In this document: positions 48,751 to 60,114 of the stretch, piece after piece
Position numbering within the stretch: the first letter of the stretch is position 1
How the letters are laid out: each line of letters starts with the position of its first letter
Assembly (NCBI RefSeq): GCF_010725885.1
Contig: NZ_AP022600.1
Coordinates: 4,526,001 to 4,590,000, forward strand
Direction of reading: 5' to 3'
Length of the DNA stretch: 64,000 nucleotides
Source: Mycolicibacterium tokaiense
GTDB lineage: Bacteria > Actinomycetota > Actinomycetes > Mycobacteriales > Mycobacteriaceae
The notes under the pieces: model-generated
The model's input: the letters and a program-made list of their open reading frames with translations, nothing else
Databases searched by the model: none
Told to the model about the DNA's origin: nothing
Translations under genes and position numbers: made by a program

Positions 48751-48973
48751 CTCGTCCGCCGTCGGCGGGCGTGGCTGACGCCGGCGCCGTAGCGGCGGGG
48801 CGGCCCTTTTCCGCCGACTGTGCACCAGCGGGTGCCCGGCTGCCCGGGGCAATCGGAGTTGTCCGCCAAAAGCCCTGCGCAGCAGCTGTTTTGACTGGTT
48901 TTCCTGCTGGTTCACTGAGAATTGTCTGAGTTTGCTGACAAGGAGGTTGATGTTTGCCACGAGTTCACAGGCG

Positions 48974-49017
48974 CGGTATGGCCGTTACGGGTCTGTCGAT
49001 TGCCGACATACCGTAAC
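48974..49017 (+). promoter_or_regulatory. Two mutually exclusive hairpins sharing one strand
   Basis: CGGTATG (48974-48980) can pair with CATACCG (49007-49013), and GTTACGG (48984-48990) can pair with CCGTAAC (49011-49017). The two 3' arms overlap by three bases, so only one full helix can form at a time. Such an arrangement can act as an RNA switch; no class is recognised. Confidence 0.35.
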
Positions 49018-49402
49018 CGCGAATCACTTGTGCCCCGTACGTATAAATTCATCACGCGACAACGGCGGCCACCGGGTGCCGCCGGAACGCACCTCGGAGG
49101 TGTTTTCCCTGAGACAACGCCAGTTTTCAGTCGACTGTTCTTGTCTGGAGTCTTCGCCGATGAGGGCGCATCGACGCCGCGGGGATGCCCCAGCTGTCTT
49201 CATCAAAGTTAGCTGCAGATCGGGTCAGCGAAAGATTTGGTCGAAAATGTCAAGACAAACTTTATAACGACAACGTAAATAACCTTCAACAGGCCAGGTG
49301 GGTTAAGGTTGCTGTTTGATTCAGCAAATCGAGGGGGCCTCGTGTAGTGTTTCGCCCGCAGAACTTGAATTTGCAAACTGCGACACGGCTTTGCTCGATA
49401 TT

Positions 49403-49433
49403 TTGCACGGACGTCAGTGACAGTCGTTAGAGT
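49403..49433 (+). promoter_or_regulatory. Candidate promoter of the PKS operon
   Basis: TAGAGT at 49428-49433 is a TANNNT -10 box and TTGCAC at 49403-49408 a possible -35, 19 bp apart. It would give a leader of about 145 nt before the GTG at 49588. Confidence 0.4.
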
Positions 49434-49587
49434 ACCGGTTCGCACACCAAACTCAGGGAAAACTCAGGAAGACCTAAGGGGACGAACGACCGGCCAGCAA
49501 CACAGCCGATGTGGAGTGCGGGGGTGAACCACGTCGGCCATCGGCCGATCGAACGTCCCACAGCAAGCGCGGAAGAGGTTCGGATTC

Positions 49588-52500
49588 GTGGTTCAGGCAT
49601 CAGTCACTCCCGTGGCGGTCATCGGCATGGCCTGCCGGCTGCCGGGTGGGATCGATTCGCCGCAGCGGTTCTGGGAAGCGCTGCTGCGCGGTGAGAATCA
49701 CGTCACCAAGGTCCCCCTGGACCGCTGGGACGCCGAGGAGTACTACGACCCCGAGCCAGGTGTGCCCGGACGCTCGGTGTCGAAATGGGGCGCCTTCATC
49801 GAGGACATCGCGGGCTTCGACGCCGACTTCTTCGGCATCAGCGAGCGCGAAGCCACCGCCATCGATCCGCAGCACCGCCTGCTCATGGAGACCGCCTGGG
49901 AGGCCGTCGAACACGCCGGCATCGACCCGGCGACGCTGAGCGAGCAGTTGGCCGGTGTCTTCGTCGGCATGACCCACGGTGACTACCAGCTGCTGGCCGC
50001 CGACGCCCACGCCGTCGAGGGGCCCTACGGCTTCACCGGCAACAACTTCAGCCTGGCCTCGGGCCGCATCGCCTACCACCTCGGGGTACACGGTCCCGCC
50101 TACACCGTGGACTCGGCCTGCTCGTCGAGCCTGCTGGCCGTGCACATGGCCTGCCGCAGCCTGCACGACGGCGAGAGCGACCTCGGTCTGGCCGGCGGCG
50201 TCTCGGTCATGCTCGAGCCGCGCAAGATGGCCTCGGGGTCCGCGCAGGGCATGCTGTCGCCCACCGGTCAGTGCCACGCCTTCGACGTCGACGCCGACGG
50301 GTTCGTCTCCGGCGAGGCCAGCGTGATGTTCCTGCTCAAGCGCCTCGACGACGCCCAGCGCGACGGTGACCGGATCCTCGGCATCATCCGGGGCACCGCC
50401 AGCAACCAGGACGGTCACACCGTCAACATCGCCACCCCGTCGCGGCCGGCCCAGACCGCGGTCTACCGATCCGCGTTGCGCGCCGGCGGCATCGATCCCG
50501 CCAGCGTTCGCATGATCGAGGCGCACGGCACCGGAACCCCGGTGGGCGACCCCATCGAATACTCCAGTCTCGCCGACGTCTACGGCGGCGCGGGCCCGGT
50601 GGCCCTCGGCTCGGCCAAGACCAACTTCGGCCACGGCCAGTCCGCCTCCGGCGCCGTCGGCCTGATGAAGGCGCTGCTGGCTCTGCAGCACGGTCTGGTG
50701 CCGCAGAACCTGCACTTCAACAAGCTGCCCGACGAGATGGCGGCCATCGACACCGACATGTTCATCCCCACGGCCACCGTGCCGTTCCCCGACAGCGACG
50801 CCCACCCGCGCCGCGCCGCGGTGTCGGCGTACGGCCTGTCGGGCACCAACGTGCACGCCGTCCTGGAGCAGGCGCCGTCGGTCGAGGCGCCCCGCGTGGT
50901 GTCCGCCGAGGGCGCCCGGCGCAACGGCGGGCTGCTGTTCCCGCTGTCGGCCACCTCCGCCGACGAACTGCGCCGCACCGCCGGCCGGCTGGCCGACTGG
51001 GTCGCCGAGCGGGCCCGCGGCAACGCCCCCGCCACCGATCTCGAACTCGAGGACCTGGCCTACACCCTGGCGCGCCGGCGCTCGCACCGCCCGGTGCGCA
51101 CCGCGGTGCTGGCCGCCGATCACGAGGAGCTGATCAAGGCGCTGCGCGAGGTCGCCGACGGCGACACCCCGTACCAGCCCGCCGTCGGCTCCGGCGACCG
51201 CGGGCCGGTGTGGGTGTTCTCCGGGCACGGCTCGCAGTGGGCCGGCATGGGCACCGCCGCGCTGGCCGCCGAGCCCGTCTTCGCCGCCACCATCGCCACC
51301 CTCGAACCGCTGATCCAGGCCGAGTCCGGCTTCTCCGTCACCGAGGCCATGACGGCCGACGAGAAGGTGTCGGGCATGGACCGCACCCAGCCCACCATCT
51401 TCGCGATGCAGGTGGCGATGGCCGAGACCATGAAGTCCTACGGCGTGCTGCCCGGAGCGGTGATCGGCCACTCCATGGGCGAGGCCGCCGCGGCCGTGGT
51501 CTCCGGCGCCCTCTCGCTCGAAGACGGCGTCAAGGTGATCTGCCGCCGCTCCAAGCTGATGGCCAGCATCTCCGGTGCCGGCGCCATGGCGTCGGTGGAG
51601 TTGCCCGCCAAACAGGTGCTCTCCGAGCTCGCCGCCCGCGGGGTGCGCGACGTCGTGCTGGCCGTGGTCTCCTCACCGCAGTCCACCGTGGTCGGCGGCG
51701 CCAAGGACTCCGTCCGCGACCTCGTCGAGCACTGGGAGTCGCGCGGCGTGCTGGCCCGCGAGGTGGCCGTCGAGGTGGCCTCGCACTCCCCGGAGGTCGA
51801 CTCGATCCTCGACGAGCTGACCGAGGTGCTCGAGGACCTCGAGCCGATGGAGCCGTCGGTGCCCTATTACTCGGCCACGCTCTACGATCCGCGCGACCCG
51901 GCCGACTACGACGCCTACTACTGGGCCGACAACCTGCGCCACACCGTGCGGTTCTCCGCCGCGGTGCAGGCCGCCCTCGAGGACGGGTTCCGCGTGTTCG
52001 GCGAGCTCTCGCCGCACCCGCTGCTGACCTATGCCGTGGAGCAGACCGGGCGCGGGCTGGACATGCAGCTGGCCGCGATCGCCGGCCTGCGTCGCGAGCA
52101 GGAGCTGCCCAGCGGCCTGCGCGGCTTCCTGGCCGACCTGCACGCCGCCGGTGCCGCGGTGGACTTCGCCACCCAGTACCCCGACGGCCGGCTGGTCGAC
52201 GCACCGCTGCCCACCTGGAACAAGGTGCCGCTGATCCTCACCCGCGACGCTGCCGAGCAGGCGGCGGGCGGCAACACCGTGGCCGTGCACCCCCTGCTCG
52301 GGGCGCACGTCCGGCTGCCCGAAGAGCCGGAGCGCCACGTCTGGCAGGCCGACATCGGCACCGCCGCCCAGCCGTGGCTGGGTGACCACCAGGTGCACAA
52401 CGTGGGCGCACTGCCCGGCGCGGCCTATTGCGAGATGGCATTGGCCGCGGCGCGCACCGTGCTCGGTGAGGACACCGAGGTCGACGACATCACCTTCGAG

Positions 52501-55500
52501 CAGATGCTGCTGCTCGAAGACCAGACGCCGGTGTCGGTGGTGGCCGAGGTGAAGACCCCCGGCGTGGTGGACCTGGTGATCGAGACCTATGCCGATGGCG
52601 AGCAGACCCGCCGCGCGTCGGCGACCCTGCGCACCGCCGCTGCCGGGGAGCCCAAGTCCTACGACATCGACACGCTGGTGACGGCGCATCCGCAGCGCTT
52701 CGAAGGCGCCGACATGCGCGACTGGTACGCCGAGCGCGGCATCCAGTACGGCCCGGCATTCGCCGGGCTGGTGGCGGCCAACACCGCCGAGACCGATTCC
52801 AGCGCAACGGTGCTCGCCGAGGTGTCGCTGCCCGGCTCGATCCGGTCGCAGCAAGGCGCCTACGACATCCACCCCGCACTGCTGGATGCCTGCTTCCAGG
52901 CCGTCGGTGCGCACCCGGACCTGCACTCCGACACCACCGGCACGCTGATGCTGCCGCTGGGAGTGCGCTCGCTGCGGGTGCACGCCTCGACCCGCAACGC
53001 CCACTACTGCTACGTGACGATCACCAGCGCCACCGCCACGGCCGTCGAGGCCGACATCGAGGTGCTCGACGAGCACGGCGCGGTGCTGCTGACCGTCGGT
53101 GGCCTGCGCCTGGGCACCGGCGCGTCGGCCACCGGCCGGGCCCACCGCGTTCTCAACGAACGGCTGCTCACCATCGACTGGCGCCGCCAGGAACTGCCCG
53201 ACGCCGAAGGTGCCGAGGCCGGCCGTTGGCTGGTGATCGGCCTGACCGCCGACGCCGAGGCCACCACCGCGGCGCTGGCCGGCGAGCTCACCGGCAACGG
53301 TGCCACCGTCACCAGCTTCACCTGGGCCGAGGAGGCCGCGGCGACGCTGCGGGACACCCTCTCGGCCGAACACCACGCCGGTGTGGTGCTGGTAGCCGGC
53401 AGCGCGGGGGAGTCCGTTGCGGCGGCCGCCCAAGGTGCGGACTACGTGCGCACCGTGGTGCGCATCGCTCGCGAGCTGCCCGAGATCGCGGGCGAGCCGG
53501 CACGGTTGTTCGTCGTCACCCGCAATTCGCAGGTGGTCAGTCCCGAGGACATCCCCAATCTGGACCAGGCAGGCCTGCGCGGTCTGATGCGTGTGCTGGC
53601 CATGGAGCAGCCCGGGCTGCGGGCCACCCAGATCGACCTCGACGACGCCACCGAGCCGGCGTCCGTCGTCACCCAGCTGCTGTCCGGCTCCGAGGAGGAC
53701 GAGACGGCCTGGCGCGAGGACGAACTGCACGTTGCCCGGCTGAACCTGACGCCGCTGCAGGCCGAGGAGCGGCGCACCACCGTGGTCGACAACGCCACCG
53801 ACGGCGTTCGCCTGCAGATCCGGGTGCCCGGAGACCTGCAGTCTCTCGAGCTGGCCGCCTTCGACCGGGTGCCGCCGGGTCCCGGCCAGATCGAGGTCTC
53901 GGTCGCCGCGTCGAATCTCAACTTCGCCGACGTCCTGGTGGCCTACGGCCGCTACCCGTCCTTCGAGGGCCGGTTGCCCCAGCTGGGCGCCGACTTCGCC
54001 GGCGAGGTCACCGCGGTGGGCCCGGGCGTCACCGACCACCGGGTGGGGGACCGGGTGGCCGGCATCTCGCTCAACGGGGCCTGGACCACGTTCGTCACCT
54101 GCGACGCCAGTCTGGCCGTCACGCTGCCGGATTCGGTTCCGGCCGGCCGCGCCGCCGCAGTGCCCAGCGCGCACGCCACCGCCTGGTACGGCCTGCACGA
54201 CCTGGCCCGCATCTCTGCGACGGACAAGGTGCTCATCCACTCCGCCACCGGCGGCGTGGGGCAGGCGGCGGTGGCCATCGCCAAGGCCGCCGGCGCCCAG
54301 ATCTTCGCCACCGCGGGCACGCCCGAGAAGCGAAAGCTGTTGAACGAGTGGGGAATCGAGCACGTCTACGATTCGCGCACGCTCGAGTTCGCCGAGCAGA
54401 TCCGCGCCGACACCGACGGTTACGGCGTGGACATCGTGCTCAACTCGCTGCCCGGCGCGGCGCAGCGGGCCGGGCTGGAACTGCTCACCTTCGGCGGCCG
54501 CTTCGTCGAGATCGGCAAGCGCGACATCTACGGCGACACCAAGATGGGCCTGTTCCCGTTCCGCCGCAACCTGTCGTTCTACGCCGTGGACCTGGCGCTG
54601 CTGACGCTGACCAACCCCGATCACACCCGCCGCCTGATGCAGACGGTGTTCGACAAGATCGCCGACGGCACCCTGCCGATGCCGGAGACCACCCACTTCC
54701 CGCTGGCCGACGGAGCCACCGCCATCCGCGTGATGGGGGCCGCCGAGCACACCGGCAAGCTGGTGCTCGATGTTCCGCACGCCGGTTCCAGCAGCGCGGT
54801 GGTGCCCCCGGAGAACGCCACGGTGCTGCGCGCCGACGGCGCCTACGTCATCACCGGCGGCCTGGGCGGCCTCGGGTTGTTCCTGGCCGAGAGGATGGCC
54901 GACGGCGGCGCCGGACGCCTGGTGCTCAACGGACGTTCGGAGCCCGGCGCCGAAGCCCAGGAGGTCATCGACCGGATCCGCCGCGGCGGCACCGAGGTCG
55001 AGGTCACCCGCGGGGACATCGCCGACCCGGACACCGCCCGCCGCCTGGTGGAGGCGGCGTCGGCCACCGGCAAGCCGCTGCGCGGTGTGCTGCACGGCGC
55101 CGCGGTGGTCGAGGACGCCACGTTGGCCAACATCACCGACGAGCTGATCGAGCGCGACTGGAACCCCAAGGCCAAGGGGGCGTGGAACCTGCACGAGGCC
55201 GTCAAGGGCACCGAGCTGGACTGGTTCTGCTCGTTCTCCTCGGCGGCGGCCATGGTCGGCTCGCCCGGCCAGGGTGCCTACGCCGCGGCCAACAGCTGGC
55301 TGGACAGCTTCACCCGGTGGCGGCACGCCCAGGGTCTGCCCGCCAGCGTCATCGCGTGGGGAGCCTGGGCCGAGATCGGCAAGGGCCAGGCGATGGCCGA
55401 GGGCGGCGCCGACGGCGGGGCCATGGCCATCGATCCCGAGGATGGCGCCTACGCCTTCGACCAGCTGCTGCGCCACAACCGCACCTACACCGGCTACGCG

Positions 55501-55893
55501 CCGGTCGCGGGCACGCCATGGCTGGCCGCTTTCGCCCAGACCAGCAAGTTCGCCGAGTCCTTCGCCTCCATCGGGAAGAACCCATCGGGCACCAGCGCCT
55601 TCCTGGCCGAGCTGCACGAACTGCCGCTCGAGGAGTGGCACGCCCGGCTGCGCAGGCTGATCTCCGACCAGATCGGCCTGGTGTTGCGGCGCTCGGTGGA
55701 TCCGGACCGGCCGCTGGCCGAGTACGGGCTCGATTCGCTGGGGATCCTCGAGGTCCGCACCAAGATCGAGACCGAGACCGGGGTGCGGATCGGCTCCACG
55801 GACATCACCACGGTCCGCGGTCTGGCGGAGCGGCTCTACGACGAGTTGGCCGCAGATCAGGTTTCGGCCGATACAGTGTCGGCGGCGAAGTAA
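49588..55893 (+). CDS. pks5: Mas/Pks5-type highly reducing polyketide synthase (KS-AT-DH-ER-KR-ACP)
   Basis: A 2,101-residue modular type I PKS. KS (about 8-430) with C178 in DSACSSSL, H313 and H349; AT (about 540-840) with S629 in GHSMG and V730-A-S-H733, a methylmalonyl-type specificity motif; DH (about 905-1190) with [10 protein letters not shown] and [12 protein letters not shown] (about 1430-1740) with [10 protein letters not shown] (about 1755-1940) with TGGLGGLG and [14 protein letters not shown] with S2050 in YGLDSLG. All reductive domains look intact, so an iterative enzyme making saturated multimethyl-branched acids is predicted, as for Mas, Pks2 and Pks5. GTG at 49588 follows AGAGG. 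The exact name is by analogy. Confidence 0.9.
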   Translation: MVQASVTPVAVIGMACRLPGGIDSPQRFWEALLRGENHVTKVPLDRWDAEEYYDPEPGVPGRSVSKWGAFIEDIAGFDADFFGISEREATAIDPQHRLLMETAWEAVEHAGIDPATLSEQLAGVFVGMTHGDYQLLAADAHAVEGPYGFTGNNFSLASGRIAYHLGVHGPAYTVDSACSSSLLAVHMACRSLHDGESDLGLAGGVSVMLEPRKMASGSAQGMLSPTGQCHAFDVDADGFVSGEASVMFLLKRLDDAQRDGDRILGIIRGTASNQDGHTVNIATPSRPAQTAVYRSALRAGGIDPASVRMIEAHGTGTPVGDPIEYSSLADVYGGAGPVALGSAKTNFGHGQSASGAVGLMKALLALQHGLVPQNLHFNKLPDEMAAIDTDMFIPTATVPFPDSDAHPRRAAVSAYGLSGTNVHAVLEQAPSVEAPRVVSAEGARRNGGLLFPLSATSADELRRTAGRLADWVAERARGNAPATDLELEDLAYTLARRRSHRPVRTAVLAADHEELIKALREVADGDTPYQPAVGSGDRGPVWVFSGHGSQWAGMGTAALAAEPVFAATIATLEPLIQAESGFSVTEAMTADEKVSGMDRTQPTIFAMQVAMAETMKSYGVLPGAVIGHSMGEAAAAVVSGALSLEDGVKVICRRSKLMASISGAGAMASVELPAKQVLSELAARGVRDVVLAVVSSPQSTVVGGAKDSVRDLVEHWESRGVLAREVAVEVASHSPEVDSILDELTEVLEDLEPMEPSVPYYSATLYDPRDPADYDAYYWADNLRHTVRFSAAVQAALEDGFRVFGELSPHPLLTYAVEQTGRGLDMQLAAIAGLRREQELPSGLRGFLADLHAAGAAVDFATQYPDGRLVDAPLPTWNKVPLILTRDAAEQAAGGNTVAVHPLLGAHVRLPEEPERHVWQADIGTAAQPWLGDHQVHNVGALPGAAYCEMALAAARTVLGEDTEVDDITFEQMLLLEDQTPVSVVAEVKTPGVVDLVIETYADGEQTRRASATLRTAAAGEPKSYDIDTLVTAHPQRFEGADMRDWYAERGIQYGPAFAGLVAANTAETDSSATVLAEVSLPGSIRSQQGAYDIHPALLDACFQAVGAHPDLHSDTTGTLMLPLGVRSLRVHASTRNAHYCYVTITSATATAVEADIEVLDEHGAVLLTVGGLRLGTGASATGRAHRVLNERLLTIDWRRQELPDAEGAEAGRWLVIGLTADAEATTAALAGELTGNGATVTSFTWAEEAAATLRDTLSAEHHAGVVLVAGSAGESVAAAAQGADYVRTVVRIARELPEIAGEPARLFVVTRNSQVVSPEDIPNLDQAGLRGLMRVLAMEQPGLRATQIDLDDATEPASVVTQLLSGSEEDETAWREDELHVARLNLTPLQAEERRTTVVDNATDGVRLQIRVPGDLQSLELAAFDRVPPGPGQIEVSVAASNLNFADVLVAYGRYPSFEGRLPQLGADFAGEVTAVGPGVTDHRVGDRVAGISLNGAWTTFVTCDASLAVTLPDSVPAGRAAAVPSAHATAWYGLHDLARISATDKVLIHSATGGVGQAAVAIAKAAGAQIFATAGTPEKRKLLNEWGIEHVYDSRTLEFAEQIRADTDGYGVDIVLNSLPGAAQRAGLELLTFGGRFVEIGKRDIYGDTKMGLFPFRRNLSFYAVDLALLTLTNPDHTRRLMQTVFDKIADGTLPMPETTHFPLADGATAIRVMGAAEHTGKLVLDVPHAGSSSAVVPPENATVLRADGAYVITGGLGGLGLFLAERMADGGAGRLVLNGRSEPGAEAQEVIDRIRRGGTEVEVTRGDIADPDTARRLVEAASATGKPLRGVLHGAAVVEDATLANITDELIERDWNPKAKGAWNLHEAVKGTELDWFCSFSSAAAMVGSPGQGAYAAANSWLDSFTRWRHAQGLPASVIAWGAWAEIGKGQAMAEGGADGGAMAIDPEDGAYAFDQLLRHNRTYTGYAPVAGTPWLAAFAQTSKFAESFASIGKNPSGTSAFLAELHELPLEEWHARLRRLISDQIGLVLRRSVDPDRPLAEYGLDSLGILEVRTKIETETGVRIGSTDITTVRGLAERLYDELAADQVSADTVSAAK

Positions 55894-55988
55894 TGATCAA
55901 GATCGTTGATTCGATAGATCTGCGGGCGGCGGACCGGCGGGCCGTAGCCATGCACGCACAGTCGGCACGACGAGTTCGGGGAGAGTGA

Positions 55989-57434
55989 ATGGTTGCAATC
56001 AAGGCCATCCATGACTGGATGGGCGAGCCGGGCACGGTCGTGTCCTGGCACCCGTCGCCAGCCACACTCAAGAAAGTGGAGCAGGCGCCCGTCAGCGACG
56101 TCCCGGTCAGCTACCAGCAGGCCCAGCACATCCGCGGCTACCGCAGCCACGTCGCCGCCGGTACCGACATGGCCCGGCTCAACATCCCGGCGTGGGACAT
56201 CCCGGGGCAGTGCGACCTGCGGGCGATGACCCACGTCATCAACTCCTATGTGCGCCGCCACGACACCTACCACAGCTGGTTCGAGCTGCCCGAGGGCAGT
56301 GACGAGGTCATCCGGCACACGGTGGCCAACCCCAAGGACATCAAGCTGGTCCCCACCGATCACGGTGAGATGACCCCGGCGCAGTGGCGTGAGCACGTGC
56401 TGGCCACCCCGGATCCGCTGACCTGGGACTGCTTCCACTTCGGGATCATCCAGCGCGACGACCACTTCACCTTCTACATCAGCGTCGACCACGTGCACAC
56501 CGACGCCATGTTCATGGGTCTGGTGCTCGTCGAGATCCACATGATGTACCTCGCCCTGGTCGACGGTGCCGCACCCCTGCAGTTGCCGCCGGCCGGCAGC
56601 TACGCCGACTTCTGCCACCGCCAGGCGGCCTACACCGCCGCGCTGACGCTGGACACCCCGGAGGTGCGGGGCTGGGTCGAGTTCTTCCAGCGCAACGACG
56701 GCACCATGCCGGTCTTCCCGCTGCCGCTGGGCGACTTCTCGCTGACCAACACCGGCGACGTGATGACCGTGCAGTTGCTCGACGCCCAGCAGTCGCACGC
56801 GTTCGAAGCGGCCTGCATGGATGCCGGTGCCCGCTACAGCGGCGGGGTGATCGCGTGCGCGGCCATCGCCGAGGCCGAGCTGACCGGCACCGACACCTAC
56901 CACATCATCACGCCGACCACGACGCGCAACGGTCAGTCGGAGTTCATGACCACCGGGTGGTTCACCGGCCTGGTGCCGATGAGCGTGCCGGTGGGGTCGT
57001 TCGCCGAGACCGCCCGCGCCGGTCAGCAGGCCTTCGACGCGGGGATGCCGCTCAAGGACGTCCCGCACGACCGGGTATTCGAACTCGCCGAGGGCACCGA
57101 TCTGGGGCTGCGGACGCCGGGCCCAGGGGTGCCGATGCTGTCCTACCTCGACGCCGGTCTGCCGCCGCTGTCGCCTGCCGTCATCGCGCAGTGGGAAGCC
57201 ATGAACGGCAAGGTCTTCAGCGATGCCCGCGCGGCCTACCAGGTGGGGATGTACGTCAACCGTTCGGCCACCGAGACGGCGCTGACGGTCACCTTCCCCA
57301 ACAACCCGGTGGCGCGGGAGTCGGTGCTGCGCTACGTGGCGGCCATGAAGGCGGTCTACGTCCGGGTGGCCGAAGGTCGTGAGGTCCCCAGCCCCAGTGG
57401 CCGACCGGAATTGACGCGCGTCGTCGGCGGCTGA
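55989..57434 (+). CDS. PapA-type polyketide-associated acyltransferase
   Basis: A 481-residue acyltransferase of the condensation-domain fold. The catalytic motif HxxxD is H168-V-H-T-D172 in SVDHVHTDAMF. PapA proteins take the acyl chain straight from the ACP of the neighbouring Mas/Pks and transfer it to trehalose, phthiocerol or another acceptor. The first gene after pks, 95 bp away, so the PKS is its likely donor. ATG at 55989 follows GGGAGAG. Acceptor unknown; from the locus, a trehalose or acyltrehalose core is likely. PapA3/PapA4 are the nearest named relatives by context. Confidence 0.88.
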   Translation: MVAIKAIHDWMGEPGTVVSWHPSPATLKKVEQAPVSDVPVSYQQAQHIRGYRSHVAAGTDMARLNIPAWDIPGQCDLRAMTHVINSYVRRHDTYHSWFELPEGSDEVIRHTVANPKDIKLVPTDHGEMTPAQWREHVLATPDPLTWDCFHFGIIQRDDHFTFYISVDHVHTDAMFMGLVLVEIHMMYLALVDGAAPLQLPPAGSYADFCHRQAAYTAALTLDTPEVRGWVEFFQRNDGTMPVFPLPLGDFSLTNTGDVMTVQLLDAQQSHAFEAACMDAGARYSGGVIACAAIAEAELTGTDTYHIITPTTTRNGQSEFMTTGWFTGLVPMSVPVGSFAETARAGQQAFDAGMPLKDVPHDRVFELAEGTDLGLRTPGPGVPMLSYLDAGLPPLSPAVIAQWEAMNGKVFSDARAAYQVGMYVNRSATETALTVTFPNNPVARESVLRYVAAMKAVYVRVAEGREVPSPSGRPELTRVVGG

Positions 57435-57439
57435 CGCCG

Positions 57440-58789
57440 GTGCTGCAGGACAACCGCCTCCATCACATCGATCAGGCGCTCTACCTCGGGCTGCGCGCCA
57501 CCGGCCAGGCCGCGGTCTGCCAATGCCTCTGGATCTATGAACACGACGTCGACGTCGAGGGCCTCACGAGGTTCCATCAGCAGTTCGGGCACGGTCTCGC
57601 CGGCCGCCGCATCGAACCCTCGCCGCTGCCGTTCGGCCGGCACCGCTGGGTGGCCTGCCCGGGTCCGCAGGCCGACATCCGTTTCGAAGAGGGGGTGCGC
57701 CCCCGCGACGAGCTGATGGAGTGGGCCGACGAACACGCCTGCCTGCCGGTCGACCCCGAATGGGGCCCGGTCTGGCACATGGGTGTGCAGCGCTTCGACG
57801 ACGGGTCCACCGCGGTGAGCCTGGTCGGATCGCACTGTGTCGGCGACGGCGGCGGTGCCTGCCTGACCGTCTTCGAGGCCGTCACCGGCAACACCCGCGA
57901 CCTCGGCTATCCGGCGCCCCGCTCCCGCACCCGGCGTCAGGCGCTGCGTGCCGACGCCCGCGACACCCTGCGCGACCTGCCCGAGGTGGGTCGCACCCTG
58001 GTCAACGCGGCCAAGCTGGCGGTGAAGCGCCGCGGTGAGCTCACCAAGTCCGGCGGTCCGAAGGAGGCCGACAGCCTGGGCCCGGCCGGCGATCAGCACG
58101 TCCGGGTGCCCGCGGTGGCGGTCTACGTCGACGGTGCCGCCTGGGACGCCCGCGCCGCCGAGCTCGGCGGCAACAGCTACTCGTTGGTGGCGGGCATCGC
58201 TGCGCGGCTGGGGGAGCGGATGGGCCGGCGCAGCACCGTCGACGGCACGGTGCCCCTGACGGTGCCCATCAACGACCGCACGCTGGAAGACACCCGGGCC
58301 AATGCCGTGGTGCTGGCGAACGTCCGGGTGGATCCCACCAACGCCGCCACCGACCTCTCGGGGGCCCGGGCAGCGTTGAAGGAGGGTCTCAAGACCGCCA
58401 AGGACACCCCCGACGAGACGCTGGCCCTGCTGCCGCTGACGCCGTTCCTGCCGAAACGCGCGGTGCGCAGGACCGCGGATCTGGCGTTCGGGTTCAGCTC
58501 CGACCTCCCGGTGTTCTGCTCGAACATGGGGCAGTTGCCCGCCGAGATCGGTCGGGTCGACGGCACCGACGCCGAGCACACCGTGCTGCGCGGGGTGGAC
58601 CAGTTCGTCCCGCTGCGGGTGCTCGAACAACGCCGCGGGTTGCTGACCGTGGTCGCGGCCCGGGTGGGATCCGAGCAGTCCCTGGCCATCGTCGGCTACC
58701 GTCCCGGCGCCGAGAACACCAAGGCCCGGCTACGGGAGATCGTCTCGGAGACCCTCGAGGAGTTCGGCGTGACAGGCAGTCTCGAATGA
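57440..58789 (+). CDS. WS/DGAT-like acyltransferase, first of a tandem pair
   Basis: A 449-residue protein with the HxxxDG motif H132-C-V-G-D136-G in VGSHCVGDGGG. The opening NRLHHIDQALYLGL and the length resemble the wax ester synthase/diacylglycerol acyltransferase family, which esterifies acyl-CoA or acyl-carrier donors to hydroxyl acceptors. GTG at 57440 lies 5 nt after the papA stop; the 3' end overlaps the next paralogue by ATGA. Motif position and surrounding residues match its neighbour exactly, so the pair arose by duplication. Acceptor unknown. Confidence 0.8.
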   Translation: MLQDNRLHHIDQALYLGLRATGQAAVCQCLWIYEHDVDVEGLTRFHQQFGHGLAGRRIEPSPLPFGRHRWVACPGPQADIRFEEGVRPRDELMEWADEHACLPVDPEWGPVWHMGVQRFDDGSTAVSLVGSHCVGDGGGACLTVFEAVTGNTRDLGYPAPRSRTRRQALRADARDTLRDLPEVGRTLVNAAKLAVKRRGELTKSGGPKEADSLGPAGDQHVRVPAVAVYVDGAAWDARAAELGGNSYSLVAGIAARLGERMGRRSTVDGTVPLTVPINDRTLEDTRANAVVLANVRVDPTNAATDLSGARAALKEGLKTAKDTPDETLALLPLTPFLPKRAVRRTADLAFGFSSDLPVFCSNMGQLPAEIGRVDGTDAEHTVLRGVDQFVPLRVLEQRRGLLTVVAARVGSEQSLAIVGYRPGAENTKARLREIVSETLEEFGVTGSLE

Positions 58790-60114
58790 CGCGGCGTGAC
58801 GACCGCCTCGACTACATCGACCAGGCGTCGTTCCTGTCGATCCGCGCCACCGGCCGCCAGCAGCTGGGGCAGCTGGTGTGGCTCTACGAGCACCCCGTCG
58901 ACTACGACGCCCTGCGCCGGTTCCACCGCAATTACGGCCACGGGCTGGTGGGCCGGCGGATCGAGCGGTCACCGCTGCCGTTCGGCCGGCACCGCTGGGT
59001 CGCCGACGTCGGGACCACCCGCGAACTCGAGATCTCCTCGCCGCGCCCGCGCGAGGACCTCAATGCCTGGATGGACGAACAGGCGGAACTGCCCATCGAC
59101 CCCGAACACGGACCCGGCTGGCGGGTGGGGGTGCTGCCGATGACCGACGGCTCCACCGCTGTCAGCGCCGTGCTGTCCCACACCCTGGCCGACGGTATCG
59201 GGCTGCTGCTCACCAGCGCCCGGGCGGCCACCGGCCAGGTCACCGACTTCGACTACCCCGCCCGCCAGGCTCGGACCCGGCGGCGGGCTCTGGCCTCCGA
59301 TGCCGCCCAGACCATCCGGGACCTGCCGGAGGTGGGCCGGACCCTGGCCGCGGCGGCGAAACTGGCCTATAAGCGCCGCGGCGATCTCGGGGGCGGGGAC
59401 GCGCCGTCGCCGACCCCGACGGGTGCCGACGCGCACGTCGTGGTTCCCACCGCGGCGGCGTTTGTCAGCGCGGCGGAGTGGGACGCGCGCGCAGAAGCTC
59501 TCGGCGGCAACAGTTACTCACTGATGGCCGGCTTCGTGTCCCGGCTCGCCATCCAGATGGGACGTCACCGTCCCGACGGCACGGTGAGCCTGCTGGTGGC
59601 GATGAGCGACCGCACCGAGGGCGACACGCGTGGCAACGCGGTCTCGCTGGCCACCGTGGTGGTGGACCCGGCGCCGGTGGCCGAGGATCTGTCCGCGGTG
59701 CGGGCAGCGATGAAAAAGGGTCTCCAGGAGCTCAAGGACACCCCCGACGAGACCTTCGCGCTGTTGCCGCTGAACCCGTTCGTGCCGAAGAAAGCGGTGC
59801 AGCGCACCGCCGGCCTGATGTTCGGTGACCTGCCCGTGTCGTGCTCGAACGTCGGCCCGCTCGATCCCGCGGTCAACCGCCCCGACGGCACCGACGCCGA
59901 GTACCTGTTCCTGCGTCCGGTCGACCAGGGCGTCACCCGTCACGAACTCGAACGCGTCGGCGGCCATCTGGTGGTCGCCTCGGGTCGTCTCAACGGCACC
60001 GTGAGCATCGGCGTGGTGGGGTACAAGGTGGGCGGCGCCAACACCCACGCCGCACTGCGCGCGACCGTGACGCAGGTACTGGCCGAGTTCGGCCTCACCG
60101 GCACCATCATCTAG
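58786..60114 (+). CDS. WS/DGAT-like acyltransferase, second of a tandem pair
   Basis: A 442-residue paralogue of the preceding protein. HxxxDG is H132-T-L-A-D136-G in LSHTLADGIG, at the identical position. Shared segments include GRRIE-SPLPFGRHRW near residue 57 and EVGRTL-AAKLA-KRRG near residue 190; the region after 200 is more divergent. The ATG overlaps the upstream stop. The 3' end overlaps the convergent glycosyltransferase by 8 bp. It may acylate a second position of the same glycolipid, an inference from duplication. Confidence 0.8.
   Translation: MTRRDDRLDYIDQASFLSIRATGRQQLGQLVWLYEHPVDYDALRRFHRNYGHGLVGRRIERSPLPFGRHRWVADVGTTRELEISSPRPREDLNAWMDEQAELPIDPEHGPGWRVGVLPMTDGSTAVSAVLSHTLADGIGLLLTSARAATGQVTDFDYPARQARTRRRALASDAAQTIRDLPEVGRTLAAAAKLAYKRRGDLGGGDAPSPTPTGADAHVVVPTAAAFVSAAEWDARAEALGGNSYSLMAGFVSRLAIQMGRHRPDGTVSLLVAMSDRTEGDTRGNAVSLATVVVDPAPVAEDLSAVRAAMKKGLQELKDTPDETFALLPLNPFVPKKAVQRTAGLMFGDLPVSCSNVGPLDPAVNRPDGTDAEYLFLRPVDQGVTRHELERVGGHLVVASGRLNGTVSIGVVGYKVGGANTHAALRATVTQVLAEFGLTGTII

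Larger units (their letters stand above)
48751..49587. other. 837-bp intergenic region before the PKS gene, AT-richer and structured
   Basis: No convincing gene. Composition falls markedly from about 48,900 to 49,450. A near-perfect AAGGAGG ribosome site at 48940-48946 lies 3 nt before an ATG (48950) opening 106 codons with no recognised family. Potential helices: 48974-49017 (alternative pairings), AACCTT/AAGGTT at 49281-49310, TTGCTG/CAGCAA at 49309-49327, and CGAGG/CCTCG at 49330-49342. A promoter candidate is at 49403-49433. It likely holds the regulatory region of the PKS operon. Confidence 0.6.

Noticed and set aside
48922..49267. Two overlapping open frames of about 100 codons before the PKS
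   Set aside because: Although AAGGAGG precedes one ATG, the proteins have no family and the region is AT-rich and full of potential helices; kept only as a possible leader frame in the findings.
51673..55641. 1,322-codon minus-strand open frame opposite the PKS
   Set aside because: Antisense shadow with Gly/Gln/His/Arg-rich composition and no recognisable domain; the PKS domains on the plus strand account for the region.
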